DNA from: Kordiimonadaceae bacterium
GTDB taxonomy: Bacteria; Pseudomonadota; Alphaproteobacteria; Sphingomonadales; Kordiimonadaceae
DNA length: 64,000 bases
Direction of reading: 5' to 3'
Assembly (NCBI GenBank): GCA_017640725.1
Contig: JAEPQB010000001.1
Coordinates: 310,001 to 374,000, forward strand
Shown here in pieces: positions 50,885 to 60,588 of this stretch; the stretch's first letter is position 1, and each line of letters opens with the position of its first letter. A model generated the notes under the pieces. That model did no database searches. It was not told the origin of the DNA and saw only the letters and a program-made list of their open reading frames with translations. A program made the position numbers and the translations under genes.

Positions 50885-51682
50885 CTAAACCCGTCCAAGG
50901 GCAAAGCCCTTGGCAATATGGTTGCGCACGAACCAGATAACGATGGCACCGGGCACGATGGTCAGCACACCCGCTGCCGCCAGCACACCCCAGTCTAGGC
51001 CCGAGGCGGAGACAGTGCGTGTCATCACTGCCGCGATGGGTTTGGCGTCAACACTGGTCAGCGTACGCGCGATCAAAAGCTCAACCCAGCTGAACATGAA
51101 ACAGAAGAAGGCCGCGACGCCAATCCCGCTTGCTATCAAGGGCATGAAGATGCGGGTGAAAAAGGCGGGGAAACTATAGCCGTCAATTTGTGCGGTTTCG
51201 TCAATTTCTTTCGGCACACCGGACATGAAGCCTTCAAGTATCCAAACCGCAAGAGGCACGTTGAACAGGCAATGCGCCAACGCCACAGCGATGTGCGTAT
51301 CAAACAGGCCGATTGAGCTGTAGAGCTGGAAAAAAGGCAGCACAAACACCGCGGGCGGCGCCATACGGTTGGACAAGAGCCAGAAGAACAAATGCTTGTC
51401 GCCAAGAAAACGATAGCGGGAAAACGCGTAAGCGGCCGGCAGCGCGACGGTGATCGAAATGATGGTGTTCAGCACCACATAGATGGTCGAGTTGATGTAA
51501 CCCGAGTACCAGCTGGCATCTGTCAGGATTGTGCGGAAATTTGCCAATGTCGGATCTTTTGGCCACAGCGAAAAGCCGCCCAAAATCTCTGCGTTGGTTT
51601 TAAGCGACATGGTCAGTAGCCAATAGATGGGCACCATCAGAAAGACGATATAAAGGACAGGCGTGAGACGGAGTTTGCTCAT
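50885..51682 (-). CDS. glpQ: Carbohydrate/glycerol ABC transporter permease (GlpQ-like)
   Basis: MalG-type permease; EAA-like loop EGFMSGVPKEIDETAQIDGYSFPAFFTRIFMPLIASG; ATGA overlap with the upstream permease. Confidence 0.78.
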   Translation of the reverse strand: MSKLRLTPVLYIVFLMVPIYWLLTMSLKTNAEILGGFSLWPKDPTLANFRTILTDASWYSGYINSTIYVVLNTIISITVALPAAYAFSRYRFLGDKHLFFWLLSNRMAPPAVFVLPFFQLYSSIGLFDTHIAVALAHCLFNVPLAVWILEGFMSGVPKEIDETAQIDGYSFPAFFTRIFMPLIASGIGVAAFFCFMFSWVELLIARTLTSVDAKPIAAVMTRTVSASGLDWGVLAAAGVLTIVPGAIVIWFVRNHIAKGFALGRV

Positions 51683-52551
51683 GACTGATCCTCCGCATCA
51701 CTGGCGGTCACAACCGTGTAGAACACCCAACTGACAAGCAGAACCACCAGAAAGTAAACGATAGAAAATGCTGCAGCGGGACCCACGTCAAATTGCCCGA
51801 TCGCCATTTTCACCAGATCAATCGACAGGAAGGTGGTGGCGTTACCGGGGCCACCACCCGTAACCACAAACGGTTCTGTGTAAATCATGAAACTGTCCAT
51901 GAACCGGAGCAGGACCGCGATGGTGAGTACGCGTTTCATCTTGGGCAGCTGGATATGGCGGAATACAGCCCACTTGCTGGCCCCGTCAATTTTTGCAGCT
52001 TGATAGTATGCGTCCGGGATGGAGGACAAGCCTGCATAGCACAAGAGCACAACCAGACTAGTCCAGTGCCACACGTCCATAACGATAACGGTGATCCAGG
52101 CTGAAAGCGTATCTTGCGTATAGTTATAATCGACACCCAACGCCGCGAGTGTGTGCCCCAATAGGCCAATGTCTTCGCGGGCGAAAATCTGCCAAATGGT
52201 GCCCACCACATTCCATGGAATCAGCAGCGGCAATGCCATCAGGACCAAACACACGGAAACTGCCCAGCCTTTTTTTGGCATCTTCAGTGCAATCCAGATG
52301 CCCAGCGGGATTTCAATGGCGAGAATAATACCGGAAAACATCAACTGCCGGCCAAAAGCATCGTGCAGGCGATCTGAATTCAGGACCTCGACAAACCATT
52401 CACTACCGACCCAGAAAAACTCGTTATTGCCGAAGCTGTCCTGAACCGAATAGTTGACCACTGTCATCAACGGAATAATCGCCGAAAATGCCACCAGCAG
52501 AAATACGGGCAGAACGAGGAACCACGCTTTTTGATTTTTGGTTCGTTGCAT
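51679..52551 (-). CDS. glpP: Carbohydrate/glycerol ABC transporter permease (GlpP-like)
   Basis: MalF-type permease; DAYYQAAKIDGASKWAVFRHIQLPKMKRVLTIAVLLRFMDSFMIYTEPFVVTGGGPGNATTFLSI. Confidence 0.78.
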   Translation of the reverse strand: MQRTKNQKAWFLVLPVFLLVAFSAIIPLMTVVNYSVQDSFGNNEFFWVGSEWFVEVLNSDRLHDAFGRQLMFSGIILAIEIPLGIWIALKMPKKGWAVSVCLVLMALPLLIPWNVVGTIWQIFAREDIGLLGHTLAALGVDYNYTQDTLSAWITVIVMDVWHWTSLVVLLCYAGLSSIPDAYYQAAKIDGASKWAVFRHIQLPKMKRVLTIAVLLRFMDSFMIYTEPFVVTGGGPGNATTFLSIDLVKMAIGQFDVGPAAAFSIVYFLVVLLVSWVFYTVVTASDAEDQS

Positions 52552-53603
52552 TAGCGTAACGACTCCTCAAGATAGCCATCCGTATAGAGTAGCGTGTGAT
52601 CGGGGTCGAAACTGAGCATGGCATTTTCGCTTGGCACTGGTTTGCCTGATGGCACGATCACCTTGGCTGATTGACCGGAAATGGAAACGCTGGCAATTCG
52701 GTGTCGTCCAAGGTCCTCAAGCGAGGTCACCTGACAGCTGATACCCTGGTCTGCAAAGTCCAGAAACTCGGGACGAATGCCCAACTGCACGCCTGACTTC
52801 TTAGCTGGAGCCTGTTTCAGATCAATAGACTGGTCGCCCAGCACGGCCCGTGAACCATCCAGTTCAACATCCAAGAAATTCATGCCAGGTGAACCAATGA
52901 AATAGCCAACAAACGTGTGGGCCGGGCGCTCAAACAGGTCTTCGGGTGTTCCAACTTGCAGCACTTCACCGGCATTCATCACCACAACTTTGTCGGCAAA
53001 TGTCAGGGCTTCCGTCTGGTCATGCGTGACATAAACCATGGTGTGGCTGAACTGGCGATGCAGGTCCTTAAGTTTGGAGCGAATTTGCCACTTCAGGTGA
53101 GGATCGATAACAGTGAGCGGTTCATCAAACAGGATGGCATTGACGTCCGTGCGCACCAGCCCCCGCCCCAGAGAGATAATCTGTTTTGCATCCGCCGTCA
53201 GGCCAGTAGCGCGACTATCCAAACGATCTGAAATCTCCAGCAAGCCAGCCACTTCTTCGACCCGGCCGTTGATGTCGGCGGGCGCCATGCCGCGGTTCTT
53301 GAGCGGAAAAGCGAGATTTTCGCGCACTGTCATGGTGTCATAGATGACAGGAAATTGGAAAACCTGAGCAATGTTGCGATGCGCTGTGTCAGCTCCCGTC
53401 ACATCCTTGCCATCAAACAGCACCTGGCCCTCTGACGGTTTCAGCAGTCCCGAAATGATGTTCAAAAGCGTGGTTTTCCCGCATCCCGACGGACCCAAGA
53501 GCGCATAGGCGCTGCCATCCTGCCAGATATGGTCCATCGACTTCAGGGCATATTCACCGGGCACGTATGCGTGCGCGATATCTTTCAGGTGAATTTCAGC
53601 CAT
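52551..53603 (-). CDS. glpT: ABC transporter ATP-binding protein (GlpT-like)
   Basis: Walker A LLGPSGCGKTTLLNII, Walker B-like AILFDEPL, H-loop YVTHDQTEAL. Degenerate signature TADAKQIISLGRGLV. Start MAEIHLKDIAHAYVPGEYAL. Confidence 0.78.
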   Translation of the reverse strand: MAEIHLKDIAHAYVPGEYALKSMDHIWQDGSAYALLGPSGCGKTTLLNIISGLLKPSEGQVLFDGKDVTGADTAHRNIAQVFQFPVIYDTMTVRENLAFPLKNRGMAPADINGRVEEVAGLLEISDRLDSRATGLTADAKQIISLGRGLVRTDVNAILFDEPLTVIDPHLKWQIRSKLKDLHRQFSHTMVYVTHDQTEALTFADKVVVMNAGEVLQVGTPEDLFERPAHTFVGYFIGSPGMNFLDVELDGSRAVLGDQSIDLKQAPAKKSGVQLGIRPEFLDFADQGISCQVTSLEDLGRHRIASVSISGQSAKVIVPSGKPVPSENAMLSFDPDHTLLYTDGYLEESLR

Positions 53604-54666
53604 TGCCCGCACCCCCGGCAAAAACAAATGCAGTTTCAGGGTCCAAAAACAACGAAACCTCGGCGCCAACCTCTGGCGCGTGGATACCGTGAGCAAGTGC
53701 CGTCCATCGCTCGCCAACGGCTTCAACATGTATGAAACTTTCAGACCCGGTGATTTCGGTAAGCGTCACTCGGCCCTTGAGCTCAACTTCGCATTCACTC
53801 GTGCGGGCAAGGCCCAACTGATGTGGGCGAAAGCCAACTGTGCACTTGGCGCCTTCCGCAACAGCACTTGCGTTGCCGTTAACTTTGAGTGTGAGATCAC
53901 CATCCAGAGATTTAACCTCGGCAGCATCAGACTTAATCGCAGGCAAAACATTCAGCGGCGGGTCAGCAAACGTCATGGCTGCCTGAAGGGAAGCTGGACT
54001 ATTATAGACTTCAAGGGTAGCACCGGCCTGCTGCACCTGCCCTTCATGCAACACAATCACTTGTCCCCCTAGCAATAGGGCTTCCTCGGGCTCTGAGGTC
54101 GCATAAACCACCATGCTGCCCGTGTTCTGGAAAAGTTTTGGCAATTCGGCGCGCAATTCTTCGCGAAGCTTGTAATCAAGGTTCGCCAGCGGCTCGTCCA
54201 GAAGAACCAATTCAGCTTCCCGTGCAAGCGCCCGGCCAAGGGCGACACGTTGCTGTTGGCCACCCGAAAGCTCAAGCGGTTTGCGCTGCAAAAAAGGCGT
54301 TAGACCCAAGAGGTCTGCAACTTTTTCAACGCGCGCGGCGATTTCATCCTTAGAGATTTTCGCGATTTTTAGTGGGGAAGCGATATTATCAAAAACGCTG
54401 AAGCCCGGGTAATTGATGAATTGCTGGTAAACGAACGCAACATCGCGTTTTCGAACCGGCAAGCCCGTAACATCCTGGCCAGCCATCATGATACGGCCCG
54501 CACTTGGTTCATCCAAGCCCGCCATCAGCCGCAAAAGGCTGGTTTTTCCAGCCAGCGTCGGCCCCAAAAGCACATTGAACTCGCCAGGATTACAACGAAC
54601 ACTCACATCTGAAATGTGGGTTTCGCCGTCAACATTTTTACTAACTGACTGGAGCTCAAGCGCCAC
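53596..54666 (-). CDS. glpS: ABC transporter ATP-binding protein (GlpS-like)
   Basis: Walker A LLGPTLAGKTSLLRLMAGL, signature LSGGQQQRVALGRAL, Walker B LVLLDEPLANLD, H-loop position occupied by YATSEPEEAL. Confidence 0.78.
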   Translation of the reverse strand: MALELQSVSKNVDGETHISDVSVRCNPGEFNVLLGPTLAGKTSLLRLMAGLDEPSAGRIMMAGQDVTGLPVRKRDVAFVYQQFINYPGFSVFDNIASPLKIAKISKDEIAARVEKVADLLGLTPFLQRKPLELSGGQQQRVALGRALAREAELVLLDEPLANLDYKLREELRAELPKLFQNTGSMVVYATSEPEEALLLGGQVIVLHEGQVQQAGATLEVYNSPASLQAAMTFADPPLNVLPAIKSDAAEVKSLDGDLTLKVNGNASAVAEGAKCTVGFRPHQLGLARTSECEVELKGRVTLTEITGSESFIHVEAVGERWTALAHGIHAPEVGAEVSLFLDPETAFVFAGGAGNG

Positions 54667-54861
54667 AGCAACCCCACCTTATGAATTCGGGACAAGCAAC
54701 CGGTTTCTGAACCCTAACCGGCAAAAATGCTGCAATCAATGCACCTTATACCTGCTTCGATCTCAAAAAGTTGATATTGTTGTGCTCTCAAAGATCTCGG
54801 CCGACTGCACATATGAAGCTCAAACTTTGAGATTATCCCGATTTTCAAAAGGGGCCTGAAC

Positions 54862-56211
54862 ATGACCATACAAAAATTCGACACAATCATTATTGGCGGC
54901 GGCAATGGTGGATTTGGCGTTTCGTCAGTCCTTGCTGAGGCTGGACACAAAATCGCATTTATCGAAGAACGCGAGTTTGGCGGCGTTTGCCCCAACCGCG
55001 GATGTACGCCCAAAAAGATACTTGTTGCTGCGGCACAGGCGCTAGACCATATCGAGCGAGCGACTGATCATGGAATAACCGTCGGCAAAGCAACGCTCGA
55101 TTGGGCGGCGCTGATTGAGCGAAAAAACGGCATGATCGGCTTCATCCCCGGGGCCATGAAGGGTGTCGCTGAAAAGCGCGGCACTGTATTCGAAGGCCGG
55201 GCCGAATTCACAGGTACAAACACGGTTCGTGTTGGCGAGGCGGAGCTGGAGGCGGACAATATCATCATTGCGACCGGGTCCGTGCCGCGGCCATTGCCGA
55301 TCCCGGGGGCCGAGCATCTCATCACCAGTGATGAAGTCCTGTCTGATACCGTTCAGCCAGAGGAAGTTGTTTTCATCGGCGGCGGTGTTGTTGCGCTTGA
55401 ATTTGGCCACGTTTATGCCCGCGCGGGCAGCAAAGTGACGATCCTCGAGGTGATGCCACAACTGCTGCCGCGAATGGACAGCGACCTTGTTGGCAAGCTG
55501 GTGGAAGAGAGTGAACGTGTTGGCATAACCATCCATACCGGTGTTTCGGTGAACGAGATTGTTGATCTGGATGGCCGTGTTGAGGTGCAGTTCGAAAAAG
55601 GCGGCCAAGCCCAAAAAGTGACTGCAGACCGGGCCGTAAACGGTGCCGGGCGCGTGGCCAACACGGAAGGGTTGAACCTTGAAGCAGCCGGCATCAATGT
55701 TGACCGTGGGCGCATCAACGTCACCGAAAGCCTTCAGTCGACTGAAAACAAGGCCATTTGGGTTGTCGGCGACGCACTCGTCGGGGCGCCACAACTGTCA
55801 CCTGTGGCAACTTATGAAGGGCAAATTGTAGGTCGGAACATTCGCGACGGCGGCTCGGAATCGCCAAACTATGACGCATTGCCGAGCGGCGTTTATGCCG
55901 TGCCAGCGCTCGCAACCGTTGGTTTGACCGAAGCTGAGGCGGCTGAAAAATTCAGCAACCTGAAAGTCACAACCAATGACATGACAGGCTGGTTTTCAGG
56001 CAAGAGCTACAACGAAAATGTTGCGTGGGCGAAAGTGCTTATCGATGAAGACGGTGACCGCGTCGTTGGTGCGCACCTGATTGGGCATAATGCAGACGAT
56101 TTGATCCATGTATTTTCACTCGCTATGCAGCACGGCATTCCGGCCAGTGCGCTGCAAAGCTCAGCTTACGCCTACCCCAGCTTTTCCTCTGACGTGAAGA
56201 ACCTACTGTGA
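54862..56211 (+). CDS. FAD-dependent pyridine nucleotide-disulfide oxidoreductase (dihydrolipoyl/mercuric/glutathione reductase-like)
   Basis: FDTIIIGGGNGGFGVSSVLAEAG, GGVCPNRGCTPKK redox-active disulfide, IIATGSVPRPLPIPG, second Rossmann VVFIGGGVVALEFGHVYARAG. Confidence 0.88.
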   Translation: MTIQKFDTIIIGGGNGGFGVSSVLAEAGHKIAFIEEREFGGVCPNRGCTPKKILVAAAQALDHIERATDHGITVGKATLDWAALIERKNGMIGFIPGAMKGVAEKRGTVFEGRAEFTGTNTVRVGEAELEADNIIIATGSVPRPLPIPGAEHLITSDEVLSDTVQPEEVVFIGGGVVALEFGHVYARAGSKVTILEVMPQLLPRMDSDLVGKLVEESERVGITIHTGVSVNEIVDLDGRVEVQFEKGGQAQKVTADRAVNGAGRVANTEGLNLEAAGINVDRGRINVTESLQSTENKAIWVVGDALVGAPQLSPVATYEGQIVGRNIRDGGSESPNYDALPSGVYAVPALATVGLTEAEAAEKFSNLKVTTNDMTGWFSGKSYNENVAWAKVLIDEDGDRVVGAHLIGHNADDLIHVFSLAMQHGIPASALQSSAYAYPSFSSDVKNLL

Positions 56212-56218
56212 GCAGCGG

Positions 56219-58327
56219 CTAGGTAACCCCATGGCCACGGTCCTGCTGGACCGTGCGCCAGGTCTCATTTTTCATGATATCGTCTAAAATCTGCACAGCC
56301 TGCCACACTTCAGAGTAACTGAGAGTTAGCGGGGTAAAGCCAAAGCGCAAAATGTCTGGGGCGCGGAAGTCACCGATCACGCCGCGCTCAATTAGTGCAC
56401 GCATGATGGCAAGTCCGTCTGGGTGCCTGAATGAGACCTGACTGCCACGCTTGTCTGCACGGCGCGGCGAGGCAAGCTTAAACCCGTAAGCTGGATCAAG
56501 CGCTTCCACCATTTCGATGAATAAGTCGCCCATGCTCATGCTTTTGGCGCGCAGGCTGGGCATATGCACACCTTCCCAGATATCAAGCGATGCCTCGAGC
56601 GCTGCCAAACTGACGATGGGCGGTGTGCCTGCAAGAAACTGTCTAATGTTGTCTGCCGGCTCATAATCGGTTGAAAAAGCAAACGGGTCCTTGTGGCCAA
56701 ACCATCCACTGATGGGGTTCTGGGCAGCCGCATGATGGCGCTCAGCAACGTACAAAAAGGCGGGAGCACCCGGGCCAGCATTCAAATATTTGTAGGTGCA
56801 GCCCACCGCCATATCCGTGCCTATTCCGTCCAGGTCCACTTGCACAGCCCCGGCGCTATGGGCTAAATCCCAAATCATGAGAGCGCCAGCGGCTTGCACC
56901 TGCTCGGTAACCGCTGCCATATTGTGGTTCGCGCCTGTTTTGAAGTCCACGCCCGTGAGCACAACCGCGGCGACGGTGTCGTCTAAAAGCTCATCAAGTG
57001 TTCCGTCGCGCCCAACAAGTTTAAGGTCAACACCGGGCCAAAAGCGCTCTATGCCCTGCAACACATAAATGTCAGACGGGAAATTATTTTCTTCCGTGAT
57101 AAGCGTGCGGCGACCCGGACGCATTTCCAGCGCCGAGCAAACCAATTTAAAGAGATTGACCGAAATGCTGTCTGTCACGGCTGTTTGCCCCGGGGCGGCA
57201 CCAACCAGTCGTCCGATCTTGTCACCCAGCGCCAGTGGTGTGCCGTACCAATCAGCATCACCCCAACTGCGGATCAGGCCGTCACCCCACTCTTTCTCGA
57301 CGACCTGGGCAACGCGTGCAGGGGCCGCCTTCGGGAGTGCGCCAAGGGAATTGCCGTCAAGATAAATGACGTCGTCAGGCATTTGGAACATGGCACGTTC
57401 ACGCGCAAACATGTCCGCTTCGACATAGCCGTGCATCGCGCATTGATCGGTCACGCACTTGCGTCCCACTGCACATTCAATAGCCCGCAGCAAAAGGCTC
57501 GAACCCGGCGCCATCAGGCCAAAAAGAATGTCGAAATGGTTTTTTTCACCCATGACTTGCAGTGTCATGTCCGGGCAATGGGGCTGCCAGGCGTCAAACA
57601 TCAACTGGGACTGGCGCTTAAACTCCTCAGGTTCAATATCCCCGACACAGATATGAACCGGGCAACGAGCCTTGGGAGCAAGCAGATTCGGGCTGAGCGC
57701 CTTTGCCTCGGTTTCACTCATTTTTGCGTCATTATTGACGTAGCTTTTCTGGACCGGGTCCAGGTCATAAACACCGCTAATCAGCAAAGCGCCTGCCAAC
57801 TGCGGCGCGTTCTCATCTGCTATCACCATGGCCGCCAAATGCGCGCCGGCAGAATGCCCAACCAAGGCAATACCGTCCGGGTCTATACCCAGGTCTTGCG
57901 CATTTTCAGCAAGCCACCGGATGGCGGTTCTGACGTCTTCGACTATGCCTGTGATTGTTGCTTCAGGCGCCAATCGATACGTAAGCGCGGCATAATGCAC
58001 ATCAGCTTCGTTCACATACGGTGCCGGGAACCTGAACAATGTACCGTCAAGCGCGGACCAAAACCCACCATGGATGAATACCACCAGTGGCTTGCGTGGT
58101 TGAGCCCCCAATCCATTTGACTGAGCAGGGAAAAAATCGAGGACCTGTCGCTTATGCGGTCCATACTTCAGGCCAAATTGCGCGTTCTTGAACGCGCCAG
58201 GTGATGGCGGCTGGCTACAAGCTGCATACTCTTCCAGATAGTCATCCAAGCTTTCAACCATTCGGCTGGGCGAATATTCGGCATCGAGAGTTTCCTGGTC
58301 TGTGGGGTAAGGCGCTTTTTCTTTCAT
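56219..58327 (-). CDS. Kynurenine formamidase (arylformamidase) :: kynureninase fusion protein
   Basis: 702-aa ORF. N-terminal alpha/beta hydrolase with HGGFWSALDG and GHSAGAHLAAM; C-terminal kynureninase-like PLP enzyme with VIYLDGNSLGALP, WDLAHSAGAVQVDL and Schiff-base region GCTYKYLNAGPGAPAFLYV. In-frame Met at the start of the kynureninase part lies at nt 57436 (residue 298). Confidence 0.9.
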   Translation of the reverse strand: MKEKAPYPTDQETLDAEYSPSRMVESLDDYLEEYAACSQPPSPGAFKNAQFGLKYGPHKRQVLDFFPAQSNGLGAQPRKPLVVFIHGGFWSALDGTLFRFPAPYVNEADVHYAALTYRLAPEATITGIVEDVRTAIRWLAENAQDLGIDPDGIALVGHSAGAHLAAMVIADENAPQLAGALLISGVYDLDPVQKSYVNNDAKMSETEAKALSPNLLAPKARCPVHICVGDIEPEEFKRQSQLMFDAWQPHCPDMTLQVMGEKNHFDILFGLMAPGSSLLLRAIECAVGRKCVTDQCAMHGYVEADMFARERAMFQMPDDVIYLDGNSLGALPKAAPARVAQVVEKEWGDGLIRSWGDADWYGTPLALGDKIGRLVGAAPGQTAVTDSISVNLFKLVCSALEMRPGRRTLITEENNFPSDIYVLQGIERFWPGVDLKLVGRDGTLDELLDDTVAAVVLTGVDFKTGANHNMAAVTEQVQAAGALMIWDLAHSAGAVQVDLDGIGTDMAVGCTYKYLNAGPGAPAFLYVAERHHAAAQNPISGWFGHKDPFAFSTDYEPADNIRQFLAGTPPIVSLAALEASLDIWEGVHMPSLRAKSMSMGDLFIEMVEALDPAYGFKLASPRRADKRGSQVSFRHPDGLAIMRALIERGVIGDFRAPDILRFGFTPLTLSYSEVWQAVQILDDIMKNETWRTVQQDRGHGVT

Positions 58328-58485
58328 GGCGGCAGCCAGCCATAAAATGGCTGGAAAATCAACTCACTCTCGGCTGCCACATTTTGACCGCAACATTTCC
58401 GCGGCTTCGGCAAGGTTCCGGCATGAGCCCGCCACGCTTGGGTTCTAAGACAAGTGCAACTGAAACTCCTGCCTAAGGACTCCCC

Positions 58486-60588
58486 ATGCCTATCCTTCGA
58501 TCCCTCCTTTTTGTTTTTATCTTTTCTGTTTCTAGCCACGCCAGCCCCACATACGACGTGAACACCGTTGAACCCGGCGGCCTGTATTTTGCAACTGAAA
58601 AACCTGGGCGCGTTGTCCGCGCCCCAACACTCAAAGCCGATGTGGATATGGCCGTTTCTGGCCCCATCGTGCGCACGCGCGTTACCCAATATTTTGAGAA
58701 CACGGGCGACGCCTGGGTTGAGGGTATTTACACCTATCCATTACCAAAAGGCTCCGCGATTGACGTGCTAAAGATGCAGGTGGGTGACCGGGTTATTGAA
58801 GGTGAAATCAAAGAAAAACAGGAAGCCAAACGCACTTTCGAAAAAGCCCGCGATGAGGGTAAGAGGGCCAGTTTGGTGGTTCAACGTCGCCCCAACATTT
58901 TTTCTACCCGAATAGCCAATATCGGCCCGGGTGAAACGATCAAAGTGATGATTGAGTATCAAGACCTGATCGAGCCACGTGACAATGTCTTTGAACTGAG
59001 GTTCCCGATGGTGGTTCGCCCCCGATACAACCCCGGCATACCCTTAGATGACATTCAAGCCCGTGCTGGATGGGGTTTTGACACGGATCAGGTTCCAGAC
59101 GGCAGCACCCTTAACCCCGCATGGGTTGATGGCGCCAAATATGGGCACAATCCAGTATCCCTTTCTGTCGCTTTGGCGCCCGGTTTTGAACTCGATCAAA
59201 TAGACAGCCCAAGTCACGCCGTTTCGGTTGTGGAACTGGATGGCGGCGCGCAAATTAGCCTGTCAGAAGGCGCTGTGCTCGCAGATCAGGATTTTATTCT
59301 CCGCTGGACGCCGAAATCCAACTCAGCCCCGCAAATCGGTGTTTTTGAAGAGAACACAAGCGCAGGCAACCACCACCTTATCATGTTGATGCCGCCAACT
59401 GATCCCAGTGGCCAAAAAGATGTACCCGCCCGTGAGCTGATAATTGTGCTGGATAAATCAGGTTCGATGGGTGGACAGGCCATTCGGCAGGCGAAAGCGG
59501 CTGTAAGGCGCGCGGTCCTGCGACTGACGGCAAAGGACAGCTTCAACCTGATTGCCTTTGACAGCTTTGCGCAGGCGCTCTTCTCCAGCAGCCAGCCTGT
59601 GACCGACCGTACAATCGACGAAGCCCTGGACTTCATCGGCAACGTGCAAGCCGATGGCGGCACAGAAATGAGTGATGCGCTAACGCTTGCCCTTCCTCAG
59701 CAGGATAGCGTTAGCACGAAAATCCGACAGGTGATTTTCGTTACCGATGGTGCCGTTGGGAATGAAGCTGCGTTGATGGCTCAGATCAAGCAAAACTTGG
59801 GAAATGCCCGTTTGTTTACTGTCGGCATTGGTAGCGCCCCCAATAGTTATTTTATGAGTGAGGCTGCACATTTTGGCCGCGGCACCTACGTGAATATCGC
59901 CATGCAGGATGATGTCATGACCGCGATGGCCGACTTGTTTGCCAAGATTGAAAAACCACAAATCACCGGTATCGCCGTCTCAGGAATTCCAAACAATATT
60001 GACCTGGCGCCAGTGAGCCTGCCTGACCTGTACGCAGGCGAGCCGATCATTGTTGCCTTGAAGGGTGATTTGGGCTCTAGCCAAATGGTGGTGACGGGCA
60101 GCAAGGATGGCCAGCCCTGGTCAATGGAAGTGCCTGCTGCCCAAGGTGGTGCTTCGGCCGGCGTTGCCAACTTATGGGCGCGGCGCAAGATTCAATCCGT
60201 GAACCGCGATTTTGTTGGTCAGTTTGGTCAAGATGCTATGGACGCCAAACGCGCCCAGATAACCACACTTGCGCTCGACTATCATCTCGTCAGTGATTTC
60301 ACGAGCCTCGTTGCCGTAGAACAAGAGCCCGCACGTCCGATAAACGACCCGCTCTTCAAACGTGAAGTTCGCCAAAACCTGCCAGCCGGCATGGATTGGG
60401 CCCAGCGCAAACGCATGACGATAACAAGCGGCCTTTTGGCGAAACCAGCATTCTCAGCGGAACTGCAGGCCGTGAGCCCCAGGGGCACAGCCTCACCGAT
60501 GAAGCTCTATCTACTGCTGGGCACAATACTCATGCTTGCTTCCATCCTGGTGATCACGGCAACCAATCGCCGCAGGGTGACAGCGTGA
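58486..60588 (+). CDS. VIT and vWA domain protein, marine proteobacterial sortase target-type
   Basis: VIT-like N-terminus (VTQYFENTGDAWVEGIYTYPLPKGSAID), vWA MIDAS LIIVLDKSGSMGGQAI, C-terminal TM segment and RRR tail; followed by a sortase gene. Confidence 0.88.
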   Translation: MPILRSLLFVFIFSVSSHASPTYDVNTVEPGGLYFATEKPGRVVRAPTLKADVDMAVSGPIVRTRVTQYFENTGDAWVEGIYTYPLPKGSAIDVLKMQVGDRVIEGEIKEKQEAKRTFEKARDEGKRASLVVQRRPNIFSTRIANIGPGETIKVMIEYQDLIEPRDNVFELRFPMVVRPRYNPGIPLDDIQARAGWGFDTDQVPDGSTLNPAWVDGAKYGHNPVSLSVALAPGFELDQIDSPSHAVSVVELDGGAQISLSEGAVLADQDFILRWTPKSNSAPQIGVFEENTSAGNHHLIMLMPPTDPSGQKDVPARELIIVLDKSGSMGGQAIRQAKAAVRRAVLRLTAKDSFNLIAFDSFAQALFSSSQPVTDRTIDEALDFIGNVQADGGTEMSDALTLALPQQDSVSTKIRQVIFVTDGAVGNEAALMAQIKQNLGNARLFTVGIGSAPNSYFMSEAAHFGRGTYVNIAMQDDVMTAMADLFAKIEKPQITGIAVSGIPNNIDLAPVSLPDLYAGEPIIVALKGDLGSSQMVVTGSKDGQPWSMEVPAAQGGASAGVANLWARRKIQSVNRDFVGQFGQDAMDAKRAQITTLALDYHLVSDFTSLVAVEQEPARPINDPLFKREVRQNLPAGMDWAQRKRMTITSGLLAKPAFSAELQAVSPRGTASPMKLYLLLGTILMLASILVITATNRRRVTA

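Noticed and set aside
57185-58120. 311-aa plus-strand ORF
   Set aside because: Antisense to the kynurenine formamidase::kynureninase gene; no recognisable motifs.
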